From contig JBJEVT010000034.1 of assembly GCA_051884615.1 (NCBI GenBank), positions 49,657-113,656 on the forward strand: a stretch of DNA of 64,000 nt. Direction: 5' to 3'. Every line of letters begins with the position of its first letter. Position 1 is the stretch's first letter. The stretch is from UBA1724 sp051884615. Lineage in GTDB: Bacteria; Verrucomicrobiota; Lentisphaeria; Oligosphaerales; Oligosphaeraceae. The position numbers and the translations under genes were made by a program. The notes under the pieces were generated by a model that ran no database searches, was not told the origin of the DNA, and was given only the letters and a program-made list of their open reading frames with translations. Below, one piece after another: positions 55,268 through 63,948 of the stretch.

Positions 55268-55343
55268 AATGGTACCCCCGGGCGGAGTCGGACCGCCGAC
55301 CAATGGTTTAGGAAACCACTGCTCTATCCACTGAGCTACGGGA
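55268..55343 (-). tRNA. tRNA-Arg (anticodon CCU)
   Basis: A complete 76-base cloverleaf including encoded CCA: acceptor GCTCCCG with CGGGGGT (two G-U pairs), D arm GCTC/GAGC, anticodon stem GTGGT/ACCAT with loop TTCCTAA giving CCT, variable TGGTC, and T stem GGCGG/CCGCC. The T loop reads TCCGACT, with C where position 55 is normally T. It reads AGG codons and lies 42 bases after pta on the same strand. Confidence 0.95.
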
Positions 55344-55356
55344 GCGGGAAGAAGTT

Positions 55357-55393
55357 TTCTTTGTAACTAGTTTATAGGCAACGAGTTACAAAG
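55357..55393 (-). other. Perfect 10-bp inverted repeat at the pta 3' end
   Basis: CTTTGTAACT (55357-55366) and AGTTACAAAG (55384-55393) are perfectly complementary with a 17-base loop and include the pta stop codon. There is no U-tract. It may protect the 3' end or separate the pta mRNA from tRNA-Arg. Confidence 0.5.
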
Positions 55394-56384
55394 ACTGGCA
55401 GATGGTGATCGCCGCCACGCCCACGATGTCTTCCGCGGAGCAGCCCCGGGAGAGGTCGGAGACGGGGAGCGCCAGACCCTGGAGGATGGGGCCGTAGGCT
55501 TGGGCTCCGGCCAGGCGCTGGACCAGCTTGTAGCAGATGTTGCCGCTGTTGAGGTCGGGGAAGACCAGGACATTGGCGGTGCCGTTGAGGGAGCCTCCGG
55601 GGGCCTTCTGGGCGGCCACCTTGGGCACCAGGGCGGCGTCGGCCTGGAGTTCGCCATCCACCACGGCGTCGATCTTCTCGTCCGCCACCCTCTGGGCGCA
55701 CTTGCCGGCGGCCACCACCATCTTCTCGATGATGGGGTCGGAGGCGCTGCCCTTGGTGGAGCAGCTGAGGAAGGCGACCCGGGGCTGCTTGTCCAGCAGC
55801 TGGCGGCAGGTCTTCATGGTCGCCAGGGCGATGTCCACCACGCCGTCGGCGTCGGGGTTGATGTTCACGCCGCAGTCGGCGAAGAGGAGGGTTTCCTCGC
55901 CGTTGGGGGCGGGGGTCTTCAGGTCCATGATGAAGCAGGAGGAGGCGCTCTTGATGCCGGGGGCGGTGCCGATGCAGTGGAAGGCGCTGCGGAGCATGTC
56001 GGCGGTGGAGGCGATGGAGCCGGCCACCATGGCGTCGCCCTTTCCGCTCTTCAGCATCAGATTGGCGAAGTAGAGGCGGTTCTGCACCTGCTGGCGGGCC
56101 TTTTCAGGGGTCATGCCCTTGGCCTTGCGGCGCTCGTAGAGGAGGTTGGCCAGCTCGTCCAGGAGGGGGGAGGTGGTCCAGTCCAGCACTTCCACATCCA
56201 GTCCCTGGAAGACGGAGGGATCGGGGAGTTCCGCGGGGGTGGCCAGGACCACCACCTTGGCCATCTTCTTTTCACCGATGATTTTCGCCGCCTGGATCAC
56301 CCGGGGATCCTGTCCCTCGGGGAGCACCAGAGTCTTGTATGCGGCGGTGGCCTTGGCCATCAGGTTCTCAATGAGAGTCGCCAT
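55386..56384 (-). CDS. pta: Phosphate acetyltransferase
   Basis: Pta converts acetyl-CoA and phosphate to acetyl phosphate in fermentative acetate production. The 332-residue product is the short, single-domain form. Motifs include LVLPEGQDPRVIQAAKIIGE, GDAMVAGSIASTADMLRSA (around residue 118), FLSCSTKGSA, DGELQADAALVP and the C-terminal NVLVFPDLNSGNICYKLVQR. It follows ackA after 61 bases, the common ackA-pta pairing. A perfect inverted repeat covers its stop codon and tRNA-Arg follows. Confidence 0.97.
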   Translation of the reverse strand: MATLIENLMAKATAAYKTLVLPEGQDPRVIQAAKIIGEKKMAKVVVLATPAELPDPSVFQGLDVEVLDWTTSPLLDELANLLYERRKAKGMTPEKARQQVQNRLYFANLMLKSGKGDAMVAGSIASTADMLRSAFHCIGTAPGIKSASSCFIMDLKTPAPNGEETLLFADCGVNINPDADGVVDIALATMKTCRQLLDKQPRVAFLSCSTKGSASDPIIEKMVVAAGKCAQRVADEKIDAVVDGELQADAALVPKVAAQKAPGGSLNGTANVLVFPDLNSGNICYKLVQRLAGAQAYGPILQGLALPVSDLSRGCSAEDIVGVAAITICQSL

Positions 56385-56445
56385 GATTACGCTTCGATTG
56401 GGGGTTGTTGTGGGAGAAGGGAGGGGAAAGGGGGATGGGCGGGGA

Positions 56446-57639
56446 CTAGCCCTCCACCAGGCGGGCGGTCTCCATGGCGATCATCAGCTCCTCGTTGGTG
56501 GGGGTGACCACCGCCTTGAAGGCGGAGTCCGCCGTGGAGATCACCGTCTCCTTGCCGCGGCAGGCGTTGGCGGCCTCGTCCAGCCGGCAGCCCAGAGGCG
56601 CCAGGGCCTTCACGATGTCGGCCCGGGTCTCATAGGAGTTCTCGCCGATGCCGCCGGTGAAGAGGATGGCGTCCACGCCGCCCAGCAGCAGGTGGTACCC
56701 GCCGATGTAGTGGATCAGGCGATGGAGGAAGAGGTCGTAGGCGATGGCGGCGTCCTTGTCGCCATTGGCACGCAGCTCCCGGATGTCCCGCATGTCGCTG
56801 GACTTTCCGGAGACGCCCAGGAAGCCGGACTTCTTGTTCAGGAGGGTGTCCACCTCCTGGGGGGAGAGGCCGGCCTGCATCTGGAGGAAGGTGACCACGG
56901 CGGCGTCCACGTCGCCGGAGCGGGTGCCCATGACCAGTCCCGCCAGGGGAGTGAGTCCCATGGTGGTGTCCACCACCTGTCCTCCCTTGACGGCGCAGAG
57001 GCTGGAGCCGTTGCCCAGGTGGCAGGAGATGACCCTGGCGCTCTTGGGATCCAGGCCCAGGAATTCACAGACCCGTCCGTAGACGTACTTGTGGCTGGTG
57101 CCGTGGAAGCCGTATTTCCGCACCCCGTATTTCTTGTAGTATTCCTGGGGGATGGCGTAGAGGTAGGCCTGGGGCTCCATGGTCATGTGGAAGGCGGTGT
57201 CGAAGACCGCCACATTGGGGATGCCGGGGAAGTTCTCCTCGCAGGCCTCGATGCCGCCCAGGTTCGGGGGATTGTGGAGGGGGCCCAGGACGAAGCACTT
57301 GCGGATGCCCGCCTTCACCGCCTCGTCCACCAGGGTGGGCTGGGTGAATTCCATGCCGCCGTGGAGGACCCGGTGGCCGATGGCGCGGATTTCGGAGAGG
57401 TCGGCGATGACGCCCACCTGGGGATCCGTCATCTTGGCGCAGATGGGCGCCAGGGCCTCGCTGTGTCCCTGGATCCGGAGGGGCTCCTCCACCTTCTGTC
57501 CCTTGGCCTGATAGGTCAGCTTCGTGCCCTCCAGACCGATTCTTTCCACCAGTCCCTTGCACAGGACGGAGTGGTCCGCCATGTCGAAGAGGGTGAATTT
57601 CAGGGAGGAACTTCCGGAATTGATAACCAGGACTTTCAT
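56446..57639 (-). CDS. ackA: Acetate kinase
   Basis: AckA makes ATP and acetate from acetyl phosphate. The 397 residues match the family: MKVLVINSGSSSLKFTLFD at the N-terminus, GHRVLHGGMEFTQPT (around residue 88), FDTAFHMTM, KYGFHGTSHKYV (around residue 175), CHLGNGSSLCAVKGG, TMGLTPLAGLVMGTRSGDVD and LFTGGIGENS. The ATG at 57639 is used; an in-frame TTG is three codons upstream. Together with pta it points to acetate-yielding sugar fermentation, consistent with the many glycosidases. Confidence 0.97.
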   Translation of the reverse strand: MKVLVINSGSSSLKFTLFDMADHSVLCKGLVERIGLEGTKLTYQAKGQKVEEPLRIQGHSEALAPICAKMTDPQVGVIADLSEIRAIGHRVLHGGMEFTQPTLVDEAVKAGIRKCFVLGPLHNPPNLGGIEACEENFPGIPNVAVFDTAFHMTMEPQAYLYAIPQEYYKKYGVRKYGFHGTSHKYVYGRVCEFLGLDPKSARVISCHLGNGSSLCAVKGGQVVDTTMGLTPLAGLVMGTRSGDVDAAVVTFLQMQAGLSPQEVDTLLNKKSGFLGVSGKSSDMRDIRELRANGDKDAAIAYDLFLHRLIHYIGGYHLLLGGVDAILFTGGIGENSYETRADIVKALAPLGCRLDEAANACRGKETVISTADSAFKAVVTPTNEELMIAMETARLVEG

Positions 57640-57773
57640 GGTCTCCAAGGAGAAAGATGGGGGAAAACAGGGAAACAGCGGGGGGGAGAAAAAACGAGGG
57701 CGTACTATAATCCCGGGGGACGCCGCCGCCCTCCCGCCAGGGGAAGAAAAGGTGGGCGGTTCGCCGGGGCGCC

Positions 57774-59120
57774 CTACTTCAGGATCAGCTCGATGACGGG
57801 AGTGACCTGGGGCGGCTGGATCACGGGCAGCTCCAGGGCCACGTCTCCCTCCGGACACTGGGCGTGGAGGGCGGCGTTGACTTCCTTGCTGTTCTCCCGG
57901 AAGAGCACCTCGCTGCCGTCGTGGAGGAACTGGGCATAGCGGATCTTGCCGGCCATCTTGGGCAGAAGGATGTGCTTGTAGGGCCAGTTCATCAGGTGGA
58001 GATAGAGGCGGCGGGTCCCGGGATTGTAGGTGTAGCGGCAGTCCCGGGGCTCGGGGTATTCCTCCGGGGCGGCGCCGCATCCGTAGATGGAGCGGCTGTT
58101 GTACTTCATCCACTTGGCGTAGTCCGCCAGCCGCTCCATGGCCCGGCCGTCCAGGTATCCCCGGCTGGTGGGGCCCACGTTCATCAGGACGTTACCGTTC
58201 CGGGAGACGTGGTTGATGAGCAGGTCGACGCACTGCTTCCCGGTCTTCCAGGTCATCTCGTCCCGGTAGTATCCCCAGGAGCCGGAGAAGGTGTGGCAGC
58301 CCTCCCAGACGGCGGGGCGCCCCAGCTCGTCGTTCATGGGGGAGTCGGGGGTGTATTGCTCGGGGGTGACGATGTCGCCCACGCCGGGGAGGTCCAGGCG
58401 GTTGTTGAGGATGATGTTCGGCTGGAGGGAGCGCACCAGCTTCACCATCTCCTCGGACTCCCATTCCTCCCGTCCCTTGCCGTCCCAGCTGCTGCGTTCG
58501 GGATGGTCCTTGCCCCAGATGAGTCCGGGGTTGCCGGGCTTGGGCTTGTAGGAGAAGTCGAACCAGAGGATGTCCACCTTCCCGTAGTTGGTGAGTAGTT
58601 CGGTGACCTGGTCCCGCATGTATTGGGCGTAGCGGCGGGTGTCCCGTCCCTCGTTGAGTCCGGGGCGGTCGGGGAGTTTGCGGAGGGGGTGGCATTCATC
58701 CACGGTGAAATCGGGGTGATGCCAGTCCAGGAGGGAGTAGTAGAATCCCACATGGAGTCCCTCGGCCCGGAAGGCGTCCACGATTTCCCGGAGGGCGTCC
58801 CGTCCGAAGGGGGTGTTGGTGATCTTGAAATCGGTGTATTTCGTGTCCCACAGGCAGAATCCCTCGTGGTGCTTCACGGTGATGATGAAGTACCGCATGC
58901 CGGCCTCCCGCGCGGCCCTGGCCCATTCCCGGGGCTGGAAGAGGTCGGGGTTGAAGAGGTCGAAGTAGATCTGGTACTGTTCGTCGGTGATGCACTCCTC
59001 GTAGCGCACCCATTCGTGGCGGGCGGGCATGGAGTAGAGGCCCCAGTGGATGAACATTCCGAAGCGATCGTGGGTGAACCAGCTGGTGTCGCCCTTGCCG
59101 AAGTCGGTGGGTTGGGACAT
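57774..59120 (-). CDS. Alpha-L-fucosidase, GH29
   Basis: This enzyme removes alpha-linked fucose. The 448 residues begin with the GH29 barrel (FTHDRFGMFIHWGLYSMPAR; AGMRYFIITVKHHEGFCLWD). The nucleophile is Asp188 in DILWFDFSYK. NRLDLPGVGDIVTPEQ and TFSGSWGYYRDEMTWKT follow, with a C-terminal beta domain. No signal peptide is seen, so it acts in the cytoplasm. It is the third gene of an operon with GH2 and a glycerol-1-phosphate-type dehydrogenase (55-base gap). The leader is C-rich with no Shine-Dalgarno. Confidence 0.94.
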   Translation of the reverse strand: MSQPTDFGKGDTSWFTHDRFGMFIHWGLYSMPARHEWVRYEECITDEQYQIYFDLFNPDLFQPREWARAAREAGMRYFIITVKHHEGFCLWDTKYTDFKITNTPFGRDALREIVDAFRAEGLHVGFYYSLLDWHHPDFTVDECHPLRKLPDRPGLNEGRDTRRYAQYMRDQVTELLTNYGKVDILWFDFSYKPKPGNPGLIWGKDHPERSSWDGKGREEWESEEMVKLVRSLQPNIILNNRLDLPGVGDIVTPEQYTPDSPMNDELGRPAVWEGCHTFSGSWGYYRDEMTWKTGKQCVDLLINHVSRNGNVLMNVGPTSRGYLDGRAMERLADYAKWMKYNSRSIYGCGAAPEEYPEPRDCRYTYNPGTRRLYLHLMNWPYKHILLPKMAGKIRYAQFLHDGSEVLFRENSKEVNAALHAQCPEGDVALELPVIQPPQVTPVIELILK

Positions 59121-59175
59121 GATGCGGGGGAGTTGGGGTTGGGGTATGGGGTGGGGAAGGGGCGGGTGGCGGGGC

Positions 59176-60507
59176 CTAGTCCTGCCGGAGCAGGGCGGTC
59201 GCCATGGCGCAGAAGTGGTCGGTCAATCCCAGGTCGGTGAGGACGTCCAGGATGGTGTAGCGGTTGCGGATCATGCCGGCGCCGTAGGTGGTGAAGCGCA
59301 GATCCTCCTCCGGCAGCCCGATCTCCGGCAGGGAGACGGGGCATCCCAGGGCCCGGAGGCGGCGCCGCAGCTCTCCCAGGGGCAGCAGCTGCTTCCGGAG
59401 GGTGCGGGAGAGTTCGGCGTGGGTGGCGACGAGGGCCTCCCGGCGCTCCACCGCCGCGGCGCCCAGGGGCATCTTCTCCAGGGAGACCTTCAGGGCGCTG
59501 GCTTCAAAGGGGGTGCCTCCCAGAAATTCCCGGATCTGGGCGGTCCGGGTCTCCGGGGTGGGGAGGGGGGCGCGTTCCGCCAGGGCCTTCAGCTCCTCCG
59601 TGGAGGTCTGGAAATAGACCGCCTCCATCAGGGCGGTGGTGATGAGGGAGCCCACCGCCACCTTGAAGCCGTGGGAGGGCTGGACGCCGTCCTTCCGGAT
59701 GTCCCGCATCTCCCAGCAATGGCTGTAGAGATGCTCGGCGCCGGAGGCGGGGCGGGAATCCCGCATGTGCTGCATGGCGAAGCCGGTCTGGCAGAGTCCC
59801 AGGAAGAGTTGGCGAAGGGCCAGGGGATCGCCTTTGGGTAGGCGTTCCGGGGCTTCCAGCCACTGGGGAAGCTCCTGCTGCACCATGCCCCATGCCACAG
59901 GCTCCAGGGGGGTGATGCCCAGGGCGTCGGCGATGCGCCAGTCGCCCCCGGCGGGGACCTTGGCGGCCAGGTCCGCATAGCCGGCGGCGGTCATGGGGAA
60001 GGGGGCGGTGGCCAGGACCTTGGTGTCCGCGACGATGACCAGGGGGGCGGGGCAGGGCAGGGTCTGCTTCAGGCCGTCCTTGGTGATGGCGGCCCCCGCG
60101 GAGGTGTAGCCATCCACGGAGGGGGCGGTGGCGCAGCAGAGATAGCCATCCGTCTCCAGCTCGAAGGTGCAGCGCTTCACCAGGTCGTTGATGGTGCCGG
60201 AGCCCACGGCCACGGGACGATGCCCCCGGAGGGGCTCCCGGAGACGCTCCACCAGGGAATATTCGGCGTGGAAGGGGGGCTCGGCGGGGAAGAGGCAGGG
60301 GGTGTCCACCTTCAGTCCGCTTTCCTCCAGGATGCGCTGGAGGCGTTCTCCCGCCGCCTTCCAGGTGTTGCCGTCGGCCACCAGCCGGAGGGGGAGGGGG
60401 TCGTCGGGCCAGGTCTGCCGGAGGAGGGCTGGAATCCGGGGGAGGATTTCCTCGCCGATGAGGCAGAAGCGGGTCTGGAGGCCGGGGGGGATGGGGATGA
60501 AGTCCAT
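59176..60507 (-). CDS. sn-glycerol-1-phosphate dehydrogenase-like (AraM/EgsA family)
   Basis: A 443-residue metal-dependent dehydrogenase. The NAD-binding loop is VGSGTINDLVK (101-111), followed by ATAPSVDGYTSAGAAITKDG (about 127-145). Zinc/nickel ligands are expected in AAGYADLAAK, SGAEHLYSHCWEM and PSHGFKVAVG. This matches the AraM/EgsA family, which reduces dihydroxyacetone phosphate to sn-glycerol-1-phosphate. Bacterial members often sit in sugar operons, as here between GH2 (27-base gap) and GH29. Why such an operon would need glycerol-1-phosphate is unclear; it might act on another polyol phosphate. Confidence 0.85.
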   Translation of the reverse strand: MDFIPIPPGLQTRFCLIGEEILPRIPALLRQTWPDDPLPLRLVADGNTWKAAGERLQRILEESGLKVDTPCLFPAEPPFHAEYSLVERLREPLRGHRPVAVGSGTINDLVKRCTFELETDGYLCCATAPSVDGYTSAGAAITKDGLKQTLPCPAPLVIVADTKVLATAPFPMTAAGYADLAAKVPAGGDWRIADALGITPLEPVAWGMVQQELPQWLEAPERLPKGDPLALRQLFLGLCQTGFAMQHMRDSRPASGAEHLYSHCWEMRDIRKDGVQPSHGFKVAVGSLITTALMEAVYFQTSTEELKALAERAPLPTPETRTAQIREFLGGTPFEASALKVSLEKMPLGAAAVERREALVATHAELSRTLRKQLLPLGELRRRLRALGCPVSLPEIGLPEEDLRFTTYGAGMIRNRYTILDVLTDLGLTDHFCAMATALLRQD

Positions 60508-60534
60508 GGGAGGGCGGGGAGGGTTGCGGGGAGA

Positions 60535-62301
60535 TCAATCCGCCAGGAATGCCTTGCGGAACAGCTCGGGGTCGGCCTTGGGGATGCGGTGGTAGGTCAT
60601 CAGACCGTTTTGCTCCTGCTCCACATCGGTGAGCTGGGTGTAGCACCAGCCCATGATGTCGGGAGTCTGGTTCATCAGCGCCACCTGCTCCCGGATGCGC
60701 TCCACCAGCTCCTCGGCATTCTGGAAATCCAGGCCGAAATAGCCCCAGCCTTCCTGGGTGCTCCCCCGCACTTCGGGGGGCAGGTACCGGAAGCCGCCGA
60801 ATTCGTCCACATAGTAGGGCTGCCCCTGGTAGCCCGTGTCGAACTCGGGGCGCACGGTGGGGAAGCCCTTCTGCTTGTTGGGCAGCAGGAAGGGTTCCAT
60901 CTCGCCTGCGGAGGCGCAGTAGGCGTGGATGCTCCAGATGTCGGTCTTGGCATGACCCCAGCCGCTGGAGTCGTGGACGGGACGGGTGGGATCCAGGGCC
61001 TTGGTGAAGGCGTACATCCGGGCCACGCCCTCCCGATAGCGCCGCATGGAGTTTTCCGTGAGGTAGATGTCGCTTTCGTTCAAGGGGGTCCACATCAGGA
61101 TGGAGGGATGGTTCCGGTCCCGCACCACTTCCTCGCCCCATTCCTCCAGGAAATTGGTGAAGGATTCGTAGAAGTTCGTGTGTTCCTTGAAGCAGGTCTG
61201 GCACCACCCCTGGCCCCAGCAGGGGAATTCGCCCCAGACCAGGTAGCCCAGGCGGTCGGCGTGGTAGAGATAGCGGGGCTCGAAGACCTTCTGGTGGAGG
61301 CGTGCCGCGTTGAAGCCGCAGGCCTTGGCGAAGAGGATGTCCTTCACCAGCGCCTCGTCGTCGGGGGCGGTCCAGTTGCCCTCAGGGTAGAAGCCCTGGT
61401 CCAGCACCATCCGGAGGAAGATGGGGTGGTTGTTCAGGTAGAGACGGTTGCCGGAGACGTGGACTTTCCGCATGCCCGCGTAGGAGTCCACCACGTCGGA
61501 GACGCTCCCGTCCTTCTCCCGCACGATGTAGCGGATGTCATAGAGGAAGGGATCGTCCGGGCACCAGGGACGGGGATTCTCCAGGGGGAGGGTCAGGGTG
61601 GCGGTCAGGGTGGCGGCGCATTTTGCCGTGGCCACCAGGGCGTCCCCCTCCCGGATCTCCACCGTCAGGGTGGCGCCGGGGGTCTCCTGGAAGAAGGCGG
61701 GACGGAAGACGAAGGCGTGGTTGTCGAAGTCCGCCACCACCTGGCAGTCCTTGAGTCCCACGAGGCCGGCGGCCTCCAGATCCACGGTCTGCCAGATGCC
61801 CGTGGTGCGCCGGTAGGAGCACCCCTGGGAGTTCATGTACAGGCACTGCTTCCCTGTGCTTTGGACGGTGCTTCGCACATCGCTTTGGGCCTCCACCACC
61901 AAATCATAGGTCTGGCCGGCATGCGCCCGCCCGGTGAGGTCCACGGTGAAGGGAGTGCTGCCGCCCCGGTGCCATGCCACCTCCTCGCCGTTCCACCAGA
62001 CCTTGGCGTCGTTGTAGACGGCGCCGAAATTCAGGAGGATGCGCCGGTTCTCCCAGGCGGCGGGCACGGTCACCTGGCGATGGTAGAAGATGCCCGTGAT
62101 GAAATCCGTGTGCTCCACGCCGGAAAGGGGAGTCTCCGGGGCGAAGGGCACCTGGATCTTCTCCCCGAAACCTTGGCTCTTTCCCCATCCCCGCTCCTCG
62201 CCGGAGTGGACGGGATCGAAGGCAAAACTCCATTCTCCGTTCAGGTTCAACCAATCGGCGCGCCGAAATTGCATCCGGGGATATTCAGGACGGGGCAGCA
62301 T
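60535..62301 (-). CDS. GH2-family beta-glycosidase
   Basis: The 588-residue protein has the sugar-binding jelly roll (WLNLNGEWSFAFDPVHSGEE, GIFYHRQVTVPAAWENRRIL), the immunoglobulin-like domain and the GH2 barrel. Acid/base Glu409 is in WTPLNESD and nucleophile Glu500 in YYVDEFGG. It is shorter than LacZ and lacks the C-terminal domains, like many gut GH2 enzymes; the specificity (galactoside, glucuronide or mannoside) cannot be fixed. No signal peptide. It is the first gene of the GH2-dehydrogenase-GH29 operon. Confidence 0.9.
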   Translation of the reverse strand: MLPRPEYPRMQFRRADWLNLNGEWSFAFDPVHSGEERGWGKSQGFGEKIQVPFAPETPLSGVEHTDFITGIFYHRQVTVPAAWENRRILLNFGAVYNDAKVWWNGEEVAWHRGGSTPFTVDLTGRAHAGQTYDLVVEAQSDVRSTVQSTGKQCLYMNSQGCSYRRTTGIWQTVDLEAAGLVGLKDCQVVADFDNHAFVFRPAFFQETPGATLTVEIREGDALVATAKCAATLTATLTLPLENPRPWCPDDPFLYDIRYIVREKDGSVSDVVDSYAGMRKVHVSGNRLYLNNHPIFLRMVLDQGFYPEGNWTAPDDEALVKDILFAKACGFNAARLHQKVFEPRYLYHADRLGYLVWGEFPCWGQGWCQTCFKEHTNFYESFTNFLEEWGEEVVRDRNHPSILMWTPLNESDIYLTENSMRRYREGVARMYAFTKALDPTRPVHDSSGWGHAKTDIWSIHAYCASAGEMEPFLLPNKQKGFPTVRPEFDTGYQGQPYYVDEFGGFRYLPPEVRGSTQEGWGYFGLDFQNAEELVERIREQVALMNQTPDIMGWCYTQLTDVEQEQNGLMTYHRIPKADPELFRKAFLAD

Positions 62302-62549
62302 GAGGATTCAGAGATGGCTGGTTTTGGGGAGAAAAATACAGGGTAGCCGACAGGAAAACAACGGGAACTCCTCCAATATAGCACCCTGCCTGGGGACGCC
62401 GGGAAAATCCCTCCCGAAGGTCCCCCGGGGGATGGGAGAAGGGAGTTCCGGCACGCCGCTTTCCCGGGCTACATTAACCCCGTCGCCTTCTCCAGGGGAA
62501 ACACTTCCCCCCCGCCTCCCCGTTCCCTTCCTAGTCCCGCCCCGCCGAT

Positions 62550-63434
62550 ATGCCCCGCCTGCTTCTTCCCATTCTGTGCTGTCTCGCCTTCTGCGGCCTG
62601 GCGGCGGACACGGGTGTCCTCTCCCGCCTGCGTCTGCAGATGGTGTTGCAGCAGATGGAAGGGGAGAACATCTCGTACACCCATTGGGTGTGCGTGGGCG
62701 GGCAGCGCCAGAGGCTGTCCGTGTGCCAATGGAACGAGGAGGACGGGGTCTCGTTGCGGCGGGAACAGGTGAAATATCCCGAAGCGGAGCGGGACCGGAT
62801 TCATTTCTGGGGATATTCCCGGGAGGTGCGCTACACCGGAGAGGAGGGCACCACCATCGCCTTCGTGGGCCCCATCCACACCCACCTGCTGCAGATGCCC
62901 TGGCATATGGCCTATCCCACCTTCGTGGACTACGGGGAGTTCTCCAGCCTGGATGTCTCCATCCAGGGACGCCCCCATTGGCTGATTCGCCGCCTGGATG
63001 CCCGGAGGGGCTCCGCGGAGGATTTCCTGGTGGAGCGCTCCTCGACGGGGGGACGCCTCCGCCGCTGGCGGCGCTTCGGGCAGGGGGGAAGGCTGCAGGA
63101 GGCCCATCTCTACGGGCAATACAAGGAACTCCCCCCGGAATTCTCCACCCGGGAAAGCTTCCTTCCCCCGGAGGAAGGAATCCTCTGGGAGGTGGACACC
63201 CGGGAGGAATACGCCAAGACCCGCCAGGAAATCCGCAGTCTGGAGGAAAAGGAGCGACGCACCGGAAACAAAAACGCCATCCCCCGTCCTCCCCGCTCTT
63301 GGGATGCATGGAAGGAAATCCTCGTCAACCCCGTCCGCACTCCCTCCCGACGCATCCTTTTGATTCTGGCCATTCTCGCCGCCTTCCTCCCTCTCCTCCC
63401 TCGCCTCAAGCCCCATCCCCAAAAAGTGCCATGA
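62550..63434 (+). CDS. Exported protein with C-terminal membrane anchor, unknown function
   Basis: A 294-residue protein with a signal peptide (MPRLLLPILCCLAFCGLAAD) and a C-terminal membrane helix (RRILLILAILAAFLPLLPRL), so the middle should be periplasmic. That part contains YTHWVCVGGQRQRLSVCQWN, IAFVGPIHTHLL and RPHWLIRRLDARRGSAEDFL, which looks like a beta-rich domain with alternating charged strands. An LolA/RseB-like fold is conceivable but not shown. The stop overlaps the MarR start (ATGA), so the two are translationally coupled and probably work together. No Shine-Dalgarno; the leader is C/T-rich. Confidence 0.7.
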   Translation: MPRLLLPILCCLAFCGLAADTGVLSRLRLQMVLQQMEGENISYTHWVCVGGQRQRLSVCQWNEEDGVSLRREQVKYPEAERDRIHFWGYSREVRYTGEEGTTIAFVGPIHTHLLQMPWHMAYPTFVDYGEFSSLDVSIQGRPHWLIRRLDARRGSAEDFLVERSSTGGRLRRWRRFGQGGRLQEAHLYGQYKELPPEFSTRESFLPPEEGILWEVDTREEYAKTRQEIRSLEEKERRTGNKNAIPRPPRSWDAWKEILVNPVRTPSRRILLILAILAAFLPLLPRLKPHPQKVP

Positions 63435-63916
63435 GCGACAGAGAACCCACAGGCGAAGAACTCCTCTCCCTCCTCTCCATCTCCTTCAATATCATGGAGT
63501 TCTGTCAGAAGAGGACGCCCGAGCTGGAGAAACATCTCCCCACCGCCGTCCAGATCCGCGCCATGAAATTCATGGAGCAGCTCTCCCCGGGGAAGGTCTC
63601 CCTGAAGGAAATCGGGGCGCTGCTCAACCTCTCCCAGGGCGCCGCCTCCAAACTGGTGGACCGGATGGTGCGCCTGGGGATGCTCCAGCGGGAATGGGAT
63701 GAGAAAGATCGCCGAACCATTCGTATCACTCTCGCCCCCAGAGGGAAGGAAATTAGCGAATATCACCAGGAAAGAACCCGGCTCCTCCTACAGGATCTCC
63801 TGAAGGGAATGGACCAGGAGGAAATCCGCAGCTTTCTGAAGGTGGCGGGCGCCCTGAACCGCAAACTCTGGCAGGGCATCCGGAAAAGGGCAACCCCCAA
63901 TCCCCCGGAAAAGTAG
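63431..63916 (+). CDS. MarR-family transcriptional regulator
   Basis: A 161-residue winged-helix regulator. The helix-turn-helix is VSLKEIGALLNLSQGAASKL (around residues 57-77), the wing is MLQREWDEKDRRTIRITLAP, and long flanking helices provide the dimer interface. Its ATG overlaps the stop codon of the exported protein upstream (ATGA), an unusual pairing of a membrane protein and a MarR repressor that suggests the two share a signal. No palindromic operator is obvious at the promoter of the pair. Confidence 0.9.
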   Translation: MSDREPTGEELLSLLSISFNIMEFCQKRTPELEKHLPTAVQIRAMKFMEQLSPGKVSLKEIGALLNLSQGAASKLVDRMVRLGMLQREWDEKDRRTIRITLAPRGKEISEYHQERTRLLLQDLLKGMDQEEIRSFLKVAGALNRKLWQGIRKRATPNPPEK

Positions 63917-63948
63917 CCGCCTGCGGCGCACGGGACGAGCACAGAGGG

